6,255 bases of DNA from Flavisolibacter sp. GTDB lineage: Bacteria; Bacteroidota; Bacteroidia; Chitinophagales; Chitinophagaceae. The position numbers and the translations under genes were made by a program. How positions within the stretch are numbered: position 1 is the stretch's first letter; each line of letters starts with the position of its first letter. Of this stretch, positions 1 through 6,175 are shown in pieces. The stretch lies in the NCBI GenBank assembly GCA_013695175.1, contig JACDAZ010000415.1, positions 1 to 6,255 on the forward strand, read 5' to 3'. Under the pieces are notes generated by a model. That model saw nothing but the letters and a program-made list of their open reading frames with translations, was not told the origin of the DNA and made no database searches.

Positions 1-43
1 GAACATCACTGGTTTTGTTCCTGGTTTCTTTGACGTATCAAAC

Positions 44-688
44 TTAAGGAGCTAATCTCTCCACCCTCCAGTTACCATCTTCCATAACCGAATATTGTAT
101 CCTGTCGTGCAGCCTGCTGGGCCTGCCCTGCCAAAATTCAACTATTACCGGTTTTACTATATATCCACCCCAATGTTGTGGTCTATTAAGTGCCTGCTCA
201 CCCAATTCTGTTTTTACTTTTTCAAAATTCTCATCCAGCCAATTTCTGCTTTCAATCACCTGGCTTTGTGGTGATGCCCAGGCTCCAACCCTGCTTCCTT
301 CGGGGCGTGAAAGAAAATATTCATCATTATCTGCATCACTTAATTGAGAAACTAAACCAATAATGCGTACCTGCCTTTCCAGTTCTTTCCAGTAAAAAAC
401 CAAACAAGCTTTAGGATTTTCCTCCAGTTGCATTGCTTTAAAACTTTTATAATTTGTAAAAAATGAAAACCCGGTTTGATTGAAACCTTTTAATAAAACT
501 ACTCTTGCAGATGGCATTCCATCACAGGAAGCAGTTGCCAGTGTCATAGCATTGGGTTCTATAACCTCGCTTTCAATAATTTGTTTCCACCAAATATCAA
601 ATTGTTGAATAGGATCCGACGCTACATCCTGTTCTAATAAATATTGATGTGCATATTCTCTGCGAAGGCTTGCTATTTCCGGTCTCAT
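44..688 (-). CDS. pdxH: Pyridoxamine 5'-phosphate oxidase
   Basis: This cytosolic FMN enzyme oxidises pyridoxamine or pyridoxine 5'-phosphate to pyridoxal 5'-phosphate with O2, the last step of B6 synthesis and salvage. The protein is 214 residues, normal for the family and complete. Visible motifs, counted from the ATG at 688: RVVLLKG (62-68) and FFTNYKSFKA (76-85) in the FMN site; RQVRIIG (105-111); SRPEGSRVGAWASPQS (127-142); the PQHWGGY block (about 170-176); and EFWQGRPSRLHDR (184-196), whose R-L-H segment binds the substrate phosphate and pyridine. It ends in the typical W-R-V-E-R-L-A-P. A GTG at 706 would add six residues. The ATG at 688 is preferred because it gives MRPEIASLRREY, the usual PdxH beginning. 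It is the third gene of the leftward set, 43 nt after the coiled-coil gene, with no promoter seen in that gap. Identification is firm; only the start is open. Confidence 0.96.
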   Translation of the reverse strand: MRPEIASLRREYAHQYLLEQDVASDPIQQFDIWWKQIIESEVIEPNAMTLATASCDGMPSARVVLLKGFNQTGFSFFTNYKSFKAMQLEENPKACLVFYWKELERQVRIIGLVSQLSDADNDEYFLSRPEGSRVGAWASPQSQVIESRNWLDENFEKVKTELGEQALNRPQHWGGYIVKPVIVEFWQGRPSRLHDRIQYSVMEDGNWRVERLAP

Positions 689-731
689 AAAATCAAATGT
701 TAGCACAAAGTTGATGAGAACGGGTGAGAGA

Positions 732-1670
732 TTATGATTTTCTGCGTAATAAATTATCTCTTTCTTCCATCATCATGTTTAGCATGCTTTCCAGTTCACC
801 AATCCTGCGTAGTTCAGTTTGTAATTTTTGATTGGTTTCAGCTACTGTTTGAAAATCATTATTCAAATCTTCAAGCATCTTTGTTTTCTTTAAAAGCTGC
901 TGGCGCTGCATATTAGATTCACCTAATTTATCCTCTGTATCAGCTAACTGCTGGTAAAGCTTTGCATTCTCTGAAAGGAGTTCCTGTAGTTTTTCCTGTT
1001 TGCGAATAGTATCGTTTTTTAACTGGTAATAGGCTTCCTTCGTTTCTTCCAGCTCCATGGCTAAAATATTTGTTTTATTTGCCTGGGCTTCCATGTTGGC
1101 CATAGTTTGTTGTAAAACTATAAATTCAGTTTGTACACCCTCTAACCGTGCAGACATTTGATCTGTAACTTCTTTCTGCTTTTGAAGTTTATGAAGCTGC
1201 TCTTCCTTTTCTTCCAGTTCCCACTCCAGTTTATCTATTTTGTTTAATAGCTTTTCATTCTGTTCTTTTAGCTCTTCAACCTGGCCCCGGCTTTCAAGAT
1301 CTTCAATCTTATTTAAAACATCAGCCAGGTATTGCTGTTGTTGTATAAAAGATTGTTTTAGGGAAACAAGAGTATCGGCTTCTGTAGCTTTTCGTATTGA
1401 AATTTTTTCTTCCTGTTTATGAATGAGGGGTTTGGATGGCAGAACCGTTTGCGGTTTTGCACCAAAAAGAGTATCCATAAACTCGTGGTAAGCAGATGCC
1501 AGTGTTTCTTTCTTTTTTTTCTTCAGGGTCAGGCCTCTTTGTTGGGCCTTAATTTCTTCTAAACCTGATAAGGAATTTCTTAAAAAAACAATGGTACCTA
1601 TTAGCAACAAGAATGAGAATACAAAGACAGAAATCTCTATAAGATTAAATTCAATTGCCAGAGAGTACAT
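732..1670 (-). CDS. Membrane-anchored long coiled-coil protein, function unknown
   Basis: I do not recognise this as a named family. From the ATG at 1670 the protein has 312 residues: one hydrophobic segment at about 10-30, then R-N, then a basic run of five lysines at about 50-54. By the positive-inside rule this puts the rest in the cytoplasm. A linker rich in Pro and Lys (about 70-90) leads to a Leu/Glu/Lys/Gln-rich heptad-like region from about 117 to the end (for example DKLEWELEEKEEQLHKLQ). It has no Cys and no catalytic motif. A TTG at 1694 would add eight residues (MSSKLAVL); the ATG is preferred because it still leaves the whole membrane helix. It sits 57 nt after pyrH and 43 nt before pdxH, so co-transcription is likely, but neither enzyme explains it. 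An envelope scaffold or tether is a guess from architecture. Long coiled coils also produce misleading matches to SMC or myosin-like proteins. Confidence 0.85.
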   Translation of the reverse strand: MYSLAIEFNLIEISVFVFSFLLLIGTIVFLRNSLSGLEEIKAQQRGLTLKKKKKETLASAYHEFMDTLFGAKPQTVLPSKPLIHKQEEKISIRKATEADTLVSLKQSFIQQQQYLADVLNKIEDLESRGQVEELKEQNEKLLNKIDKLEWELEEKEEQLHKLQKQKEVTDQMSARLEGVQTEFIVLQQTMANMEAQANKTNILAMELEETKEAYYQLKNDTIRKQEKLQELLSENAKLYQQLADTEDKLGESNMQRQQLLKKTKMLEDLNNDFQTVAETNQKLQTELRRIGELESMLNMMMEERDNLLRRKS

Positions 1671-1727
1671 TAAGACAGCCAGTTTCGACGACAAGCTAAT
1701 AAAACTTTCTTAGATATAAAAGTAATT

Positions 1728-2441
1728 TTAGGCAGTTACCAGGGTTCCGACTTTTTCGCCAGTAACCACACGCTTTAGATTATCAGGGGTATTCATATCA
1801 AAAACAACTATGGGTAGATTGTTTTCCATGCATAAAGTAAAGGCAGTCATATCCATTACGTTCAGCTTCTGTGTTATACATTCCTGGAAGGTGATCACTC
1901 CGAATTTGGTGGCATTGGGATCTTTTTCCGGATCTGCAGAATAAATACCATCTACCCTTGTACCTTTCATGATTACATCAGCCTTTATTTCAATAGCTCG
2001 GAGTGAGCCCGCAGTATCGGTAGTGAAATAGGGATTACCGGTTCCGGCGCCAAAAATCACCACCCTTCCCTTTTCTACGTGCCTGATGGCCCTTCTTCTT
2101 ATATAAGGTTCTGCAATCTGCTCCATTTTTATAGCGCTTTGCAACCGTGTATAAACACCTATTTTTTCAAGTGCGGCTTGTAAAGCCATACCGTTTATTA
2201 CAGTTGCCAGCATACCCATATAATCCCCATGCGCTCTTTCTATTCCTGTTTCAGCTTCGTTCATTCCGCGGTAAATATTACCCCCTCCAATAACTATGGC
2301 TACCTGTACACCTAAATCTATCACTGATTTTATGTCCTGGGCGTATTGTGCTAAAACATCATTATCAAACCCAAAACTTTTATCACCCATCAATGATTCA
2401 CCGGACAGCTTTAGTAAAATGCGTTTATACTTAGGTAGCAT
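1728..2441 (-). CDS. pyrH: UMP kinase (uridylate kinase)
   Basis: PyrH phosphorylates UMP to UDP with ATP in the cytosol, committing pyrimidine nucleotides to UTP and CTP. It is a hexamer of the amino-acid-kinase fold, unrelated to eukaryotic UMP/CMP kinases. The 237-residue length is normal. Visible motifs: [14 protein letters not shown] (6-19), the N-terminal phosphate-binding strand; GGGNIYRG (52-59); [17 protein letters not shown] (71-87), the UMP-binding helix; [14 protein letters not shown] (131-144), the glycine loop and acceptor site; VDGIYSADP (163-171), the ATP side; and MDMTAFTLC (196-204). All expected key positions are present. The ATG at 2441 places the first Lys-Leu-Ser-Gly motif at the usual distance. 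In many bacteria pyrH is followed by frr; here it is followed by a coiled-coil gene instead. It is probably the first gene of the leftward operon, with its promoter in the divergent region up to 2576. Confidence 0.98.
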   Translation of the reverse strand: MLPKYKRILLKLSGESLMGDKSFGFDNDVLAQYAQDIKSVIDLGVQVAIVIGGGNIYRGMNEAETGIERAHGDYMGMLATVINGMALQAALEKIGVYTRLQSAIKMEQIAEPYIRRRAIRHVEKGRVVIFGAGTGNPYFTTDTAGSLRAIEIKADVIMKGTRVDGIYSADPEKDPNATKFGVITFQECITQKLNVMDMTAFTLCMENNLPIVVFDMNTPDNLKRVVTGEKVGTLVTA

Positions 2442-2459
2442 ATATAAAATGTTGCGGTG

Positions 2460-2491
2460 CGAAGATAAAGGGAACTTATTTTATCACGAAA
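2460..2491 (-). promoter_or_regulatory. Candidate Bacteroidota-type promoter for pyrH
   Basis: Read on the minus strand, TTTC (2491-2488) is followed after 20 nt by TATCTTCG (2467-2460). Each has one mismatch to the phylum's -33 TTTG and -7 TAnnTTTG elements, and the spacing is in the expected range. Transcription would begin roughly 10 nt before the pyrH ATG at 2441, giving a very short leader. In AT-rich DNA such near matches arise by chance, so this is tentative. Confidence 0.3.
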
Positions 2492-2518
2492 GTTTCATGT
2501 TTAAAAACTAATTGAAGT

Positions 2519-2568
2519 ATAAGCATAGTATTACTCTACAATTTTGATGATTTAAGCGCTATGCTTAT
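2519..2568. repeat. Perfect 10-bp inverted repeat in the pyrH/acyltransferase divergent region
   Basis: ATAAGCATAG at 2519-2528 is matched exactly by its reverse complement CTATGCTTAT at 2559-2568, with a 30-nt spacer. The right arm ends 8 nt before the GTG start at 2577. The spacer contains CAATTTTG (2539-2546), one mismatch from a TAnnTTTG -7 element for the rightward gene. The arms could be a two-half-site operator around that promoter, or a stem that hides the start region in the mRNA. The 30-nt spacing (about three helical turns between arms) suits either a looped protein contact or a large hairpin. Function is inferred only. Confidence 0.5.
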
Positions 2569-2576
2569 TTTCACCT

Positions 2577-3536
2577 GTGCTATTTCAATTAGTAAAGCTG
2601 TATGCAAGGCTTTGTATTAAAATTTATTGCAGGAAAATTATTATTAATAATCCCGGATACTTAAAAGCTAAAGGACCTTTATTATTTGCTGCCAACCATC
2701 CTAATTCTTTTTTAGATGGTGTTATACTGACAACTTTATTAGAAGAAAATCTTTATTCCCTTGCAAGGGGTGATGCATTTAAAAAACCGTGGCATAAAAA
2801 AATTCTTTTGTGGGTTCACCAGTTACCGGTGTACCGTACCAGCGAAGGGGTTGAAAACCTTGGTCATAACTATACTACATTCAAAGCCTGCCAGGATGTA
2901 TTTAGAAACAATGGAATTGTAATGATATTTAGCGAAGGCAGATGTATTAATGAATGGCATTTACGACCACTGAAAAAAGGAACTGCACGCCTGGCTATCA
3001 GCACCTGGTTAAAAGGTATAGATCTTACTGTAGTTCCCGTAGGATTTAATTATAGTTCATTCCGCAATTTTGGTAAAAATGTTTTTATAAATTTTGGTGA
3101 GCCGCTTAACCAACAACTTGTTTTGGATCATGTATCGGATGGAAAACAATTTTTTTATTTCAACGAACAACTAAAAAATCAATTGGAAGTATTGGTTTAT
3201 GAAATTGATGCTGCAGATAAAGAAAAATTAAAAGAAACGTTTTATGTAAATCAACCTGCATTAAAAAAAATACTACTGGCAATTCCAGCCCTTGCAGGAT
3301 TTATAATACATGCACCACTTTATTTTAGTGTAAAAACCATAACAAAAAAATATTTTGATAATGATCATTTTGACAGTGTGGTTGCCAGTTTGTTGATGCT
3401 GGCCTATCTTATTTACCTGCCTTTATTATGTATTATTGTTTCTTTTATGTGCAGATGGGAGGCTGGAGTGGCAGGTTTGATAGTGATTCCTTTTACAGCA
3501 TGGGCATGTGTTCAGCTAAAAAAGCAAATAGACTGA
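2577..3536 (+). CDS. PlsC-like glycerophospholipid acyltransferase, membrane protein
   Basis: This is an acyltransferase of the PlsC/LPLAT superfamily, expected to move an acyl chain onto a glycerol-phosphate or lysophospholipid at the inner membrane; the exact substrate cannot be read. Of 319 residues, the catalytic part is about 30-180. Block I is NHPNSFLD (40-47) with His41 and Asp47; block II is around ARGDAFKKPW (63-72); block III is FSEGR (118-122), a variant of FPEGT; block IV is VVPVGFNY (152-159). Hydrophobic helices at about 232-254 and 265-312 anchor the C-terminus. His and Asp are separated by five residues rather than the classical four. The start is GTG: the frame is closed upstream by a TAA at 2553-2555, no in-frame ATG lies between, and GTG gives the hydrophobic MLFQLVKLYAR beginning. 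The ATG at 2561 is in another frame. It is transcribed divergently from pyrH. Confidence 0.9.
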   Translation: MLFQLVKLYARLCIKIYCRKIIINNPGYLKAKGPLLFAANHPNSFLDGVILTTLLEENLYSLARGDAFKKPWHKKILLWVHQLPVYRTSEGVENLGHNYTTFKACQDVFRNNGIVMIFSEGRCINEWHLRPLKKGTARLAISTWLKGIDLTVVPVGFNYSSFRNFGKNVFINFGEPLNQQLVLDHVSDGKQFFYFNEQLKNQLEVLVYEIDAADKEKLKETFYVNQPALKKILLAIPALAGFIIHAPLYFSVKTITKKYFDNDHFDSVVASLLMLAYLIYLPLLCIIVSFMCRWEAGVAGLIVIPFTAWACVQLKKQID

Positions 3537-3559
3537 GGTTACTTTAACTGAAATATAGT

Positions 3560-3599
3560 ATTGAAAAAGTATTAAGCTGATCAATGCATCTTTTTCGAT
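3560..3599. terminator. Inverted repeat between acyltransferase and SPFH genes, possible terminator
   Basis: ATTGAAAAAG (3560-3569) pairs with CTTTTTCGAT (3590-3599) to give a 10-bp stem with one T-G wobble around a 20-nt loop. It lies 24 nt after the acyltransferase stop. The stem is AT-rich, the loop is long and no clear T-run follows the right arm, so it is a poor textbook terminator. It could instead be a regulatory hairpin ahead of the SPFH gene. Confidence 0.3.
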
Positions 3600-3607
3600 T
3601 ACCTTTC
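3600..3607 (+). promoter_or_regulatory. Weak -7-like element before the SPFH gene
   Basis: TACCTTTC differs at one base from TAnnTTTG and lies 17 nt before the ATG at 3625. No good TTTG -33 partner is seen 19-21 nt upstream. It suggests, weakly, that the SPFH gene may have its own promoter and not depend on read-through from the acyltransferase gene. Confidence 0.18.
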
Positions 3608-3624
3608 AACAAATCAAAATTTTT

Positions 3625-4527
3625 ATGTTTCTCATTATAATTGGAGTGCTGATTATTATTGTATCTCTATCTATACGAACTATACCATCTATAGGACTTC
3701 ACTATCGTACCGGTTTTTTAATAGGTATTGCTATGGTAGTGCTGGGCGTAATAACCAGTTGTTTTGTACAAATTGATGCAGGTTATGTTGGGGTGAAAAA
3801 GCTTTTTGGAAAGGTGCAAAAAGATGTACTGCATAGCGGGTTAAATTTTATAAACCCACTGTATGAAATTGATAAAATGGATGTACGAACTTTAAACTAT
3901 ACTATGAGCGGTGTTAATGATGAAGGCTTAAGTAGTGCAGATGATGCCATCCGTGTATTAACGGCAGATGGATTGGAAGTAACTATTGACCTTACAGTTT
4001 TATACCGCGTTACGCCTTCGGAAGCGCCGAGGATTGTAAGAGAGACAGGCTTGAACTATGAAGATAAAATTGTACGTCCCATTTCCCGTACCCGTATTCG
4101 TGATAATGCTGTTTATTATGATGCGGTGGCTCTTTATTCTACCAAAAGAGATGAATTTCAAACCCGGATTTTTAAAGGTATAGAAGCAGATTTTAAGTCA
4201 AGAGGTTTGATGCTGGAAAACCTTTTAGTAAGAAATATTACCCTCCCACAAACTGTAAAGAGTACCATAGAACAAAAAATTCAGGCAGAACAGGAAGCGC
4301 AAAAAATGCAGTTTGTATTGCAAAAAGAAACCCAGGAAGCAGAGAGAAAAAGAGTGGAAGCAAAAGGTATAGCAGATTACCAACGAATCATTTCCGAAAG
4401 CTTATCAGATAAACAATTGCAGTATGAGCAGATAAAAGCCATGAAAGAACTGGCTCAATCCCAAAATTCAAAAGTGATTATGATGGGTGGAAGGAATACT
4501 CCTGTTATTTTGGATGCCAAGCAATAA
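3625..4527 (+). CDS. SPFH/prohibitin-family inner-membrane protein
   Basis: This is a member of the SPFH (stomatin, prohibitin, flotillin, HflK/C) superfamily, which forms large ring-shaped membrane assemblies that organise lipids and proteins and often control membrane proteases such as FtsH. The 300-residue protein has two hydrophobic N-terminal segments (about 1-17 and 29-48), then an SPFH domain at about 49-210 (DAGYVGVKKLFGKV, LHSGLNFINPLYEID, TADGLEVTIDLTVLYRV, RNITLP). A charged helix follows (about 213-280: KIQAEQEAQKMQFVLQKE, EAERKRVEAKGIADY), the usual oligomerisation region of prohibitins. It ends with a short KVIMMGG strand. The second segment is the normal prohibitin anchor; the first is an addition that would put the SPFH domain on the same side as the N-terminus. 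The ATG at 3625 is the clear start. No protease or NfeD partner gene is adjacent, so the client is unknown. The family is firm, the role inferred. Confidence 0.93.
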   Translation: MFLIIIGVLIIIVSLSIRTIPSIGLHYRTGFLIGIAMVVLGVITSCFVQIDAGYVGVKKLFGKVQKDVLHSGLNFINPLYEIDKMDVRTLNYTMSGVNDEGLSSADDAIRVLTADGLEVTIDLTVLYRVTPSEAPRIVRETGLNYEDKIVRPISRTRIRDNAVYYDAVALYSTKRDEFQTRIFKGIEADFKSRGLMLENLLVRNITLPQTVKSTIEQKIQAEQEAQKMQFVLQKETQEAERKRVEAKGIADYQRIISESLSDKQLQYEQIKAMKELAQSQNSKVIMMGGRNTPVILDAKQ

Positions 4528-4601
4528 AATAAAAAATTAAGAAACAAGGTTCTAATAAAGATCTGAGACGATATTTTCTCTAACAAAAACAGGGAGCCAT
4601 T

Positions 4602-4652
4602 ATTGAATTTGCATATATTACTAAAACAAATTTTGCTTCAGTAAAATTCAAT
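4602..4652. repeat. 9-bp inverted repeat upstream of the exported barrel-like protein
   Basis: ATTGAATTT (4602-4610) is matched exactly by AAATTCAAT (4644-4652) with a 33-nt spacer. The sequence is pure A/T apart from one G or C per arm, so chance is plausible. The spacer contains TTTTG (4631-4635), and CTTTG follows at 4661-4665 with roughly the spacing of a Bacteroidota promoter. The repeat could therefore surround the control region of the next gene. It is also a possible end of the SPFH transcript. Confidence 0.25.
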
Positions 4653-4665
4653 TAGAAATTCTTTG
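4632..4665 (+). promoter_or_regulatory. Tentative promoter for the exported protein gene
   Basis: TTTG (4632-4635) is followed after 22 nt by ATTCTTTG (4658-4665), which keeps the TTTG half of the -7 TAnnTTTG element but not its TA. Transcription would start near 4671, which is compatible with translation from the ATG at 4719 and would leave almost no leader for the ATG at 4683. The match is weak. Confidence 0.22.
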
Positions 4666-4683
4666 TCTGAAAAAGCAGTTTTA

Positions 4684-4704
4684 TGGTATTAATAAATGAT
4701 ACCA
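4684..4704. repeat. 6-bp inverted repeat in the probable leader
   Basis: TGGTAT (4684-4689) and ATACCA (4699-4704) form a perfect 6-bp pair around a 9-nt loop. It lies between the two candidate starts of the following gene. If translation begins at 4719, the repeat is in the untranslated leader and ends 14 nt before the start codon, where it could be an operator or a small hairpin. Chance cannot be excluded. Confidence 0.25.
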
Positions 4705-4718
4705 CTAAAACTTCTTTT

Positions 4719-5402
4719 ATGAAACAGACTTACACATGCAGGAAAACAAATAAAAAAATCTTTCACGCTTTTTCCATTTTACTATTCATCCTTCTCTCCA
4801 CCGCTTCCATTGCTCAGGAAACTCCAGGTGTTCAAAAACTTTATGCTGACTTTGGTGTTGGCGGAACCTCTAAAAAAGGTGAATTTGCTTCAGCAGGAGT
4901 ACAAGCCGTATGGAAAAATAATTGGGTAACAGCTTTTAGCTTTCATTCTATAAATATGGAACCTAAAAATTTGCCTGCAAATTATCATCCTGGTTATACA
5001 ATTATTTTTTTTATACCTATACCCGATCAAATGCCAAGTGCAGATATGCGTATTTATAGCCTGATGGCAGGAAAACATTTAAAAGCTGGAAGAAATACAT
5101 GGTTTATTACTAATGCTGGCTTATCGTTAGTAAACGCTAATGAATTACAATTTACCAGAAGTTCAATTGATCCATCGTGGAATTGGTTTTTTGGTGAGGA
5201 ACCTTCTAATTACACCTATACAAAGCAAAAGAAAACGACTTTCGGGGCTATGCTTAATGCTGATTTTAATTGGGCTTTTGCATCATTTGCTGGTTTAGGT
5301 GCAGGTGTATTTACCAATTTTAATTCCATACAATCACCTGTTGGATATCATATTAAATTATTGATTGGTAAGACGAACAGGGAAAAAAGAAATAGAAGTT
5401 GA
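4719..5402 (+). CDS. Exported outer-membrane-barrel-like protein, function unknown
   Basis: I do not recognise a named family. The 227 residues from the ATG at 4719 start with a signal peptide: basic residues at 8-13, a hydrophobic core at about 18-28 (FSILLFILLST), and a likely signal peptidase I cut after S-I-A at 32. The mature part alternates polar and hydrophobic or aromatic residues, with glycine-rich strand starts (LYADFGVGG, TWFITNAGLSL, FASFAGLGAGVFTNF, SPVGYHIKLLIGK) typical of small outer-membrane beta-barrels. The long aromatic stretch between strands (SSIDPSWNWFFGEEPSNYTY) resembles a surface loop. The end is basic (NREKRNRS) rather than an aromatic last strand, unusual for a barrel. 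An ATG at 4683 would add 12 residues before the signal peptide; the downstream start is preferred because it gives a standard signal peptide. No neighbouring gene indicates its role; the lipoprotein gene follows after 129 nt. Confidence 0.78.
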   Translation: MKQTYTCRKTNKKIFHAFSILLFILLSTASIAQETPGVQKLYADFGVGGTSKKGEFASAGVQAVWKNNWVTAFSFHSINMEPKNLPANYHPGYTIIFFIPIPDQMPSADMRIYSLMAGKHLKAGRNTWFITNAGLSLVNANELQFTRSSIDPSWNWFFGEEPSNYTYTKQKKTTFGAMLNADFNWAFASFAGLGAGVFTNFNSIQSPVGYHIKLLIGKTNREKRNRS

Positions 5403-5465
5403 ATATAGCCAAACAGATTCAGTAGGGATGGACAACCTCTTAGCGTTCTTACAATCAATGAGTTT

Positions 5466-5481
5466 TCCTATCCATATAGGA
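5466..5481. repeat. Small hairpin or palindrome upstream of the lipoprotein gene
   Basis: TCCTAT (5466-5471) and ATAGGA (5476-5481) are perfect complements around a 4-nt loop. A shifted pairing, TATCC (5469-5473) with GGATA (5479-5483), is also possible, so the element is a tight palindrome centred near 5474-5476. It lies 50 nt before the lipoprotein ATG. It may be an operator or the end of the preceding transcript; no T-run follows. Confidence 0.3.
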
Positions 5482-5531
5482 TAATCCAGCTCCATAAAAG
5501 AATTTATTAACAACAATAAAAAAACAACAAA

Positions 5532-6058
5532 ATGAAAAAGATTTTTTTTATCGCAGCAATTGCACTGGCAACATTAAATTCCTGTACCAAGGAAGCTTTA
5601 AATTCAACAGAAAATGAAATAGTTGCTTCAAATGAGAGTTCAGCAAACAGAGCTTATAAATGGGTTGATACTAATGAAACCTTTGCCGTGCATTGGTGGA
5701 GTTGCAATGAATGTACCGGTGAAATGGTGGATTTCATTGGCACCGGGCATCTCAGGGTTCAGGGTTCTGTTACTAAAAATGGGTTTAATTTTACAATGCA
5801 TTATAATGCTGCAAATATTAAAGGAGTAGGTCAAACTTCAGGAACTATATACAGAACAACAGATAGTTTCAATTATCATAACAAAGGTAATTTACAAATG
5901 GGCAACTTGTTTATCAGCAAACAGGCATAATTAAATACACTTCTGCAGGCAATGAACCCAATTTATTTTCAGAAGACAATTGGCATCTTACTATAAATGC
6001 AAATGGTGAGGTTACCAGTTTTTCTACAACAGGTGGAAGAATTTATTCCTGCAGATAG
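5532..6058 (+). pseudogene. Small lipoprotein gene with a -1 frameshift, function unknown
   Basis: The first frame begins at the ATG at 5532, after an A-rich leader typical of Bacteroidota, and stops at 5930 after 132 codons. It has a lipoprotein signal: MKKIFFIAAIALATLNSC with Cys18 as the lipidated residue, then a Ser/Asn/Glu-rich tether. The folded part (about 42 on) contains WWSCNECTG with Cys58 and Cys61. Near 5900 coding sense moves to the -1 frame: after Q-M-G the -1 frame reads QLVYQQTGIIKYTSAG, then HLTINANGEVTSF and GGRIYSCR, ending at TAG 6056-6058. The change must fall within 5891-5927, the only region where both frames are open. One missing G in the GGG at 5900-5902 restores one protein of about 175 residues whose final Cys could pair with Cys58 or Cys61. 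It is either a real broken gene or a sequencing error. The family is not recognised; similar small lipoproteins of beta-sandwich type are common in the phylum. Confidence 0.8.
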
Positions 6059-6098
6059 CTTTAACTATTTTGAATAGCATATGCCAACCAATCTATTA

Positions 6099-6164
6099 AT
6101 TCCCTGATGAGTCCCTGCTAAACTTTTACAAACAAGATGTTGATGCGGGGACTCAGAGGGGAAT
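6099..6164. terminator. Long imperfect hairpin between convergent genes, probable bidirectional terminator
   Basis: The arms 6099-6118 and 6145-6164 pair over 20 positions with two adjacent mismatches (6106-6107 against 6156-6157) and two T-G wobbles. The inner ten pairs (GAGTCCCTGC with GCGGGGACTC) are GC-rich, unlike the AT-rich surroundings. The loop is 26 nt and contains AAC (6121-6123) and GTT (6139-6141), which can pair further. It begins 40 nt after the lipoprotein reading end and stops 11 nt before the end of the minus-strand gene, the place for a shared terminator. No strong T-run follows on either side, so a structured RNA or a small repeat element is an alternative. Confidence 0.5.
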
Positions 6165-6175
6165 ATTAAGGAAGT

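Noticed and set aside
1..20. GAACA / TGTTC inverted pair at the left edge, possible pdxH terminator
   Set aside because: Five base pairs with a 10-nt loop and no visible T-run before the window ends; too weak to call.
2..55. A plus-strand frame from the left edge reading NITGFVPGFFDVSNLRS and stopping at 53-55
   Set aside because: It is only 17 codons, overlaps the 3' end of pdxH, and another plus frame here is also open and equally protein-like, so coding cannot be supported.
734..1422. Plus-strand open frames opposite the coiled-coil gene (for example 734-916 and 1240-1422)
   Set aside because: They are antisense shadows of a Lys/Glu/Gln-rich gene; their Ser/Phe/Cys-rich translations have no domain or start signal.
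4890..5078. Minus-strand open frame inside the exported protein gene
   Set aside because: Antisense to a well-supported signal-peptide protein, with Cys/His/Ile-rich composition and no coding signs.
5623..5834. Plus-strand and minus-strand frames overlapping the lipoprotein gene
   Set aside because: Both lie inside the lipoprotein reading frame, which has a signal sequence and coherent protein; the alternatives show none.
5891..5930. Programmed -1 ribosomal frameshifting in the lipoprotein gene
   Set aside because: No zero-frame slippery heptamer of the X-XXY-YYZ type and no obvious stimulating stem just downstream were seen.
6065..6077. CTATT-TTG-AATAG mini hairpin after the lipoprotein end
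   Set aside because: Only five AT-rich pairs with a 3-nt loop; likely chance, and the stronger hairpin at 6099-6164 explains the region better.
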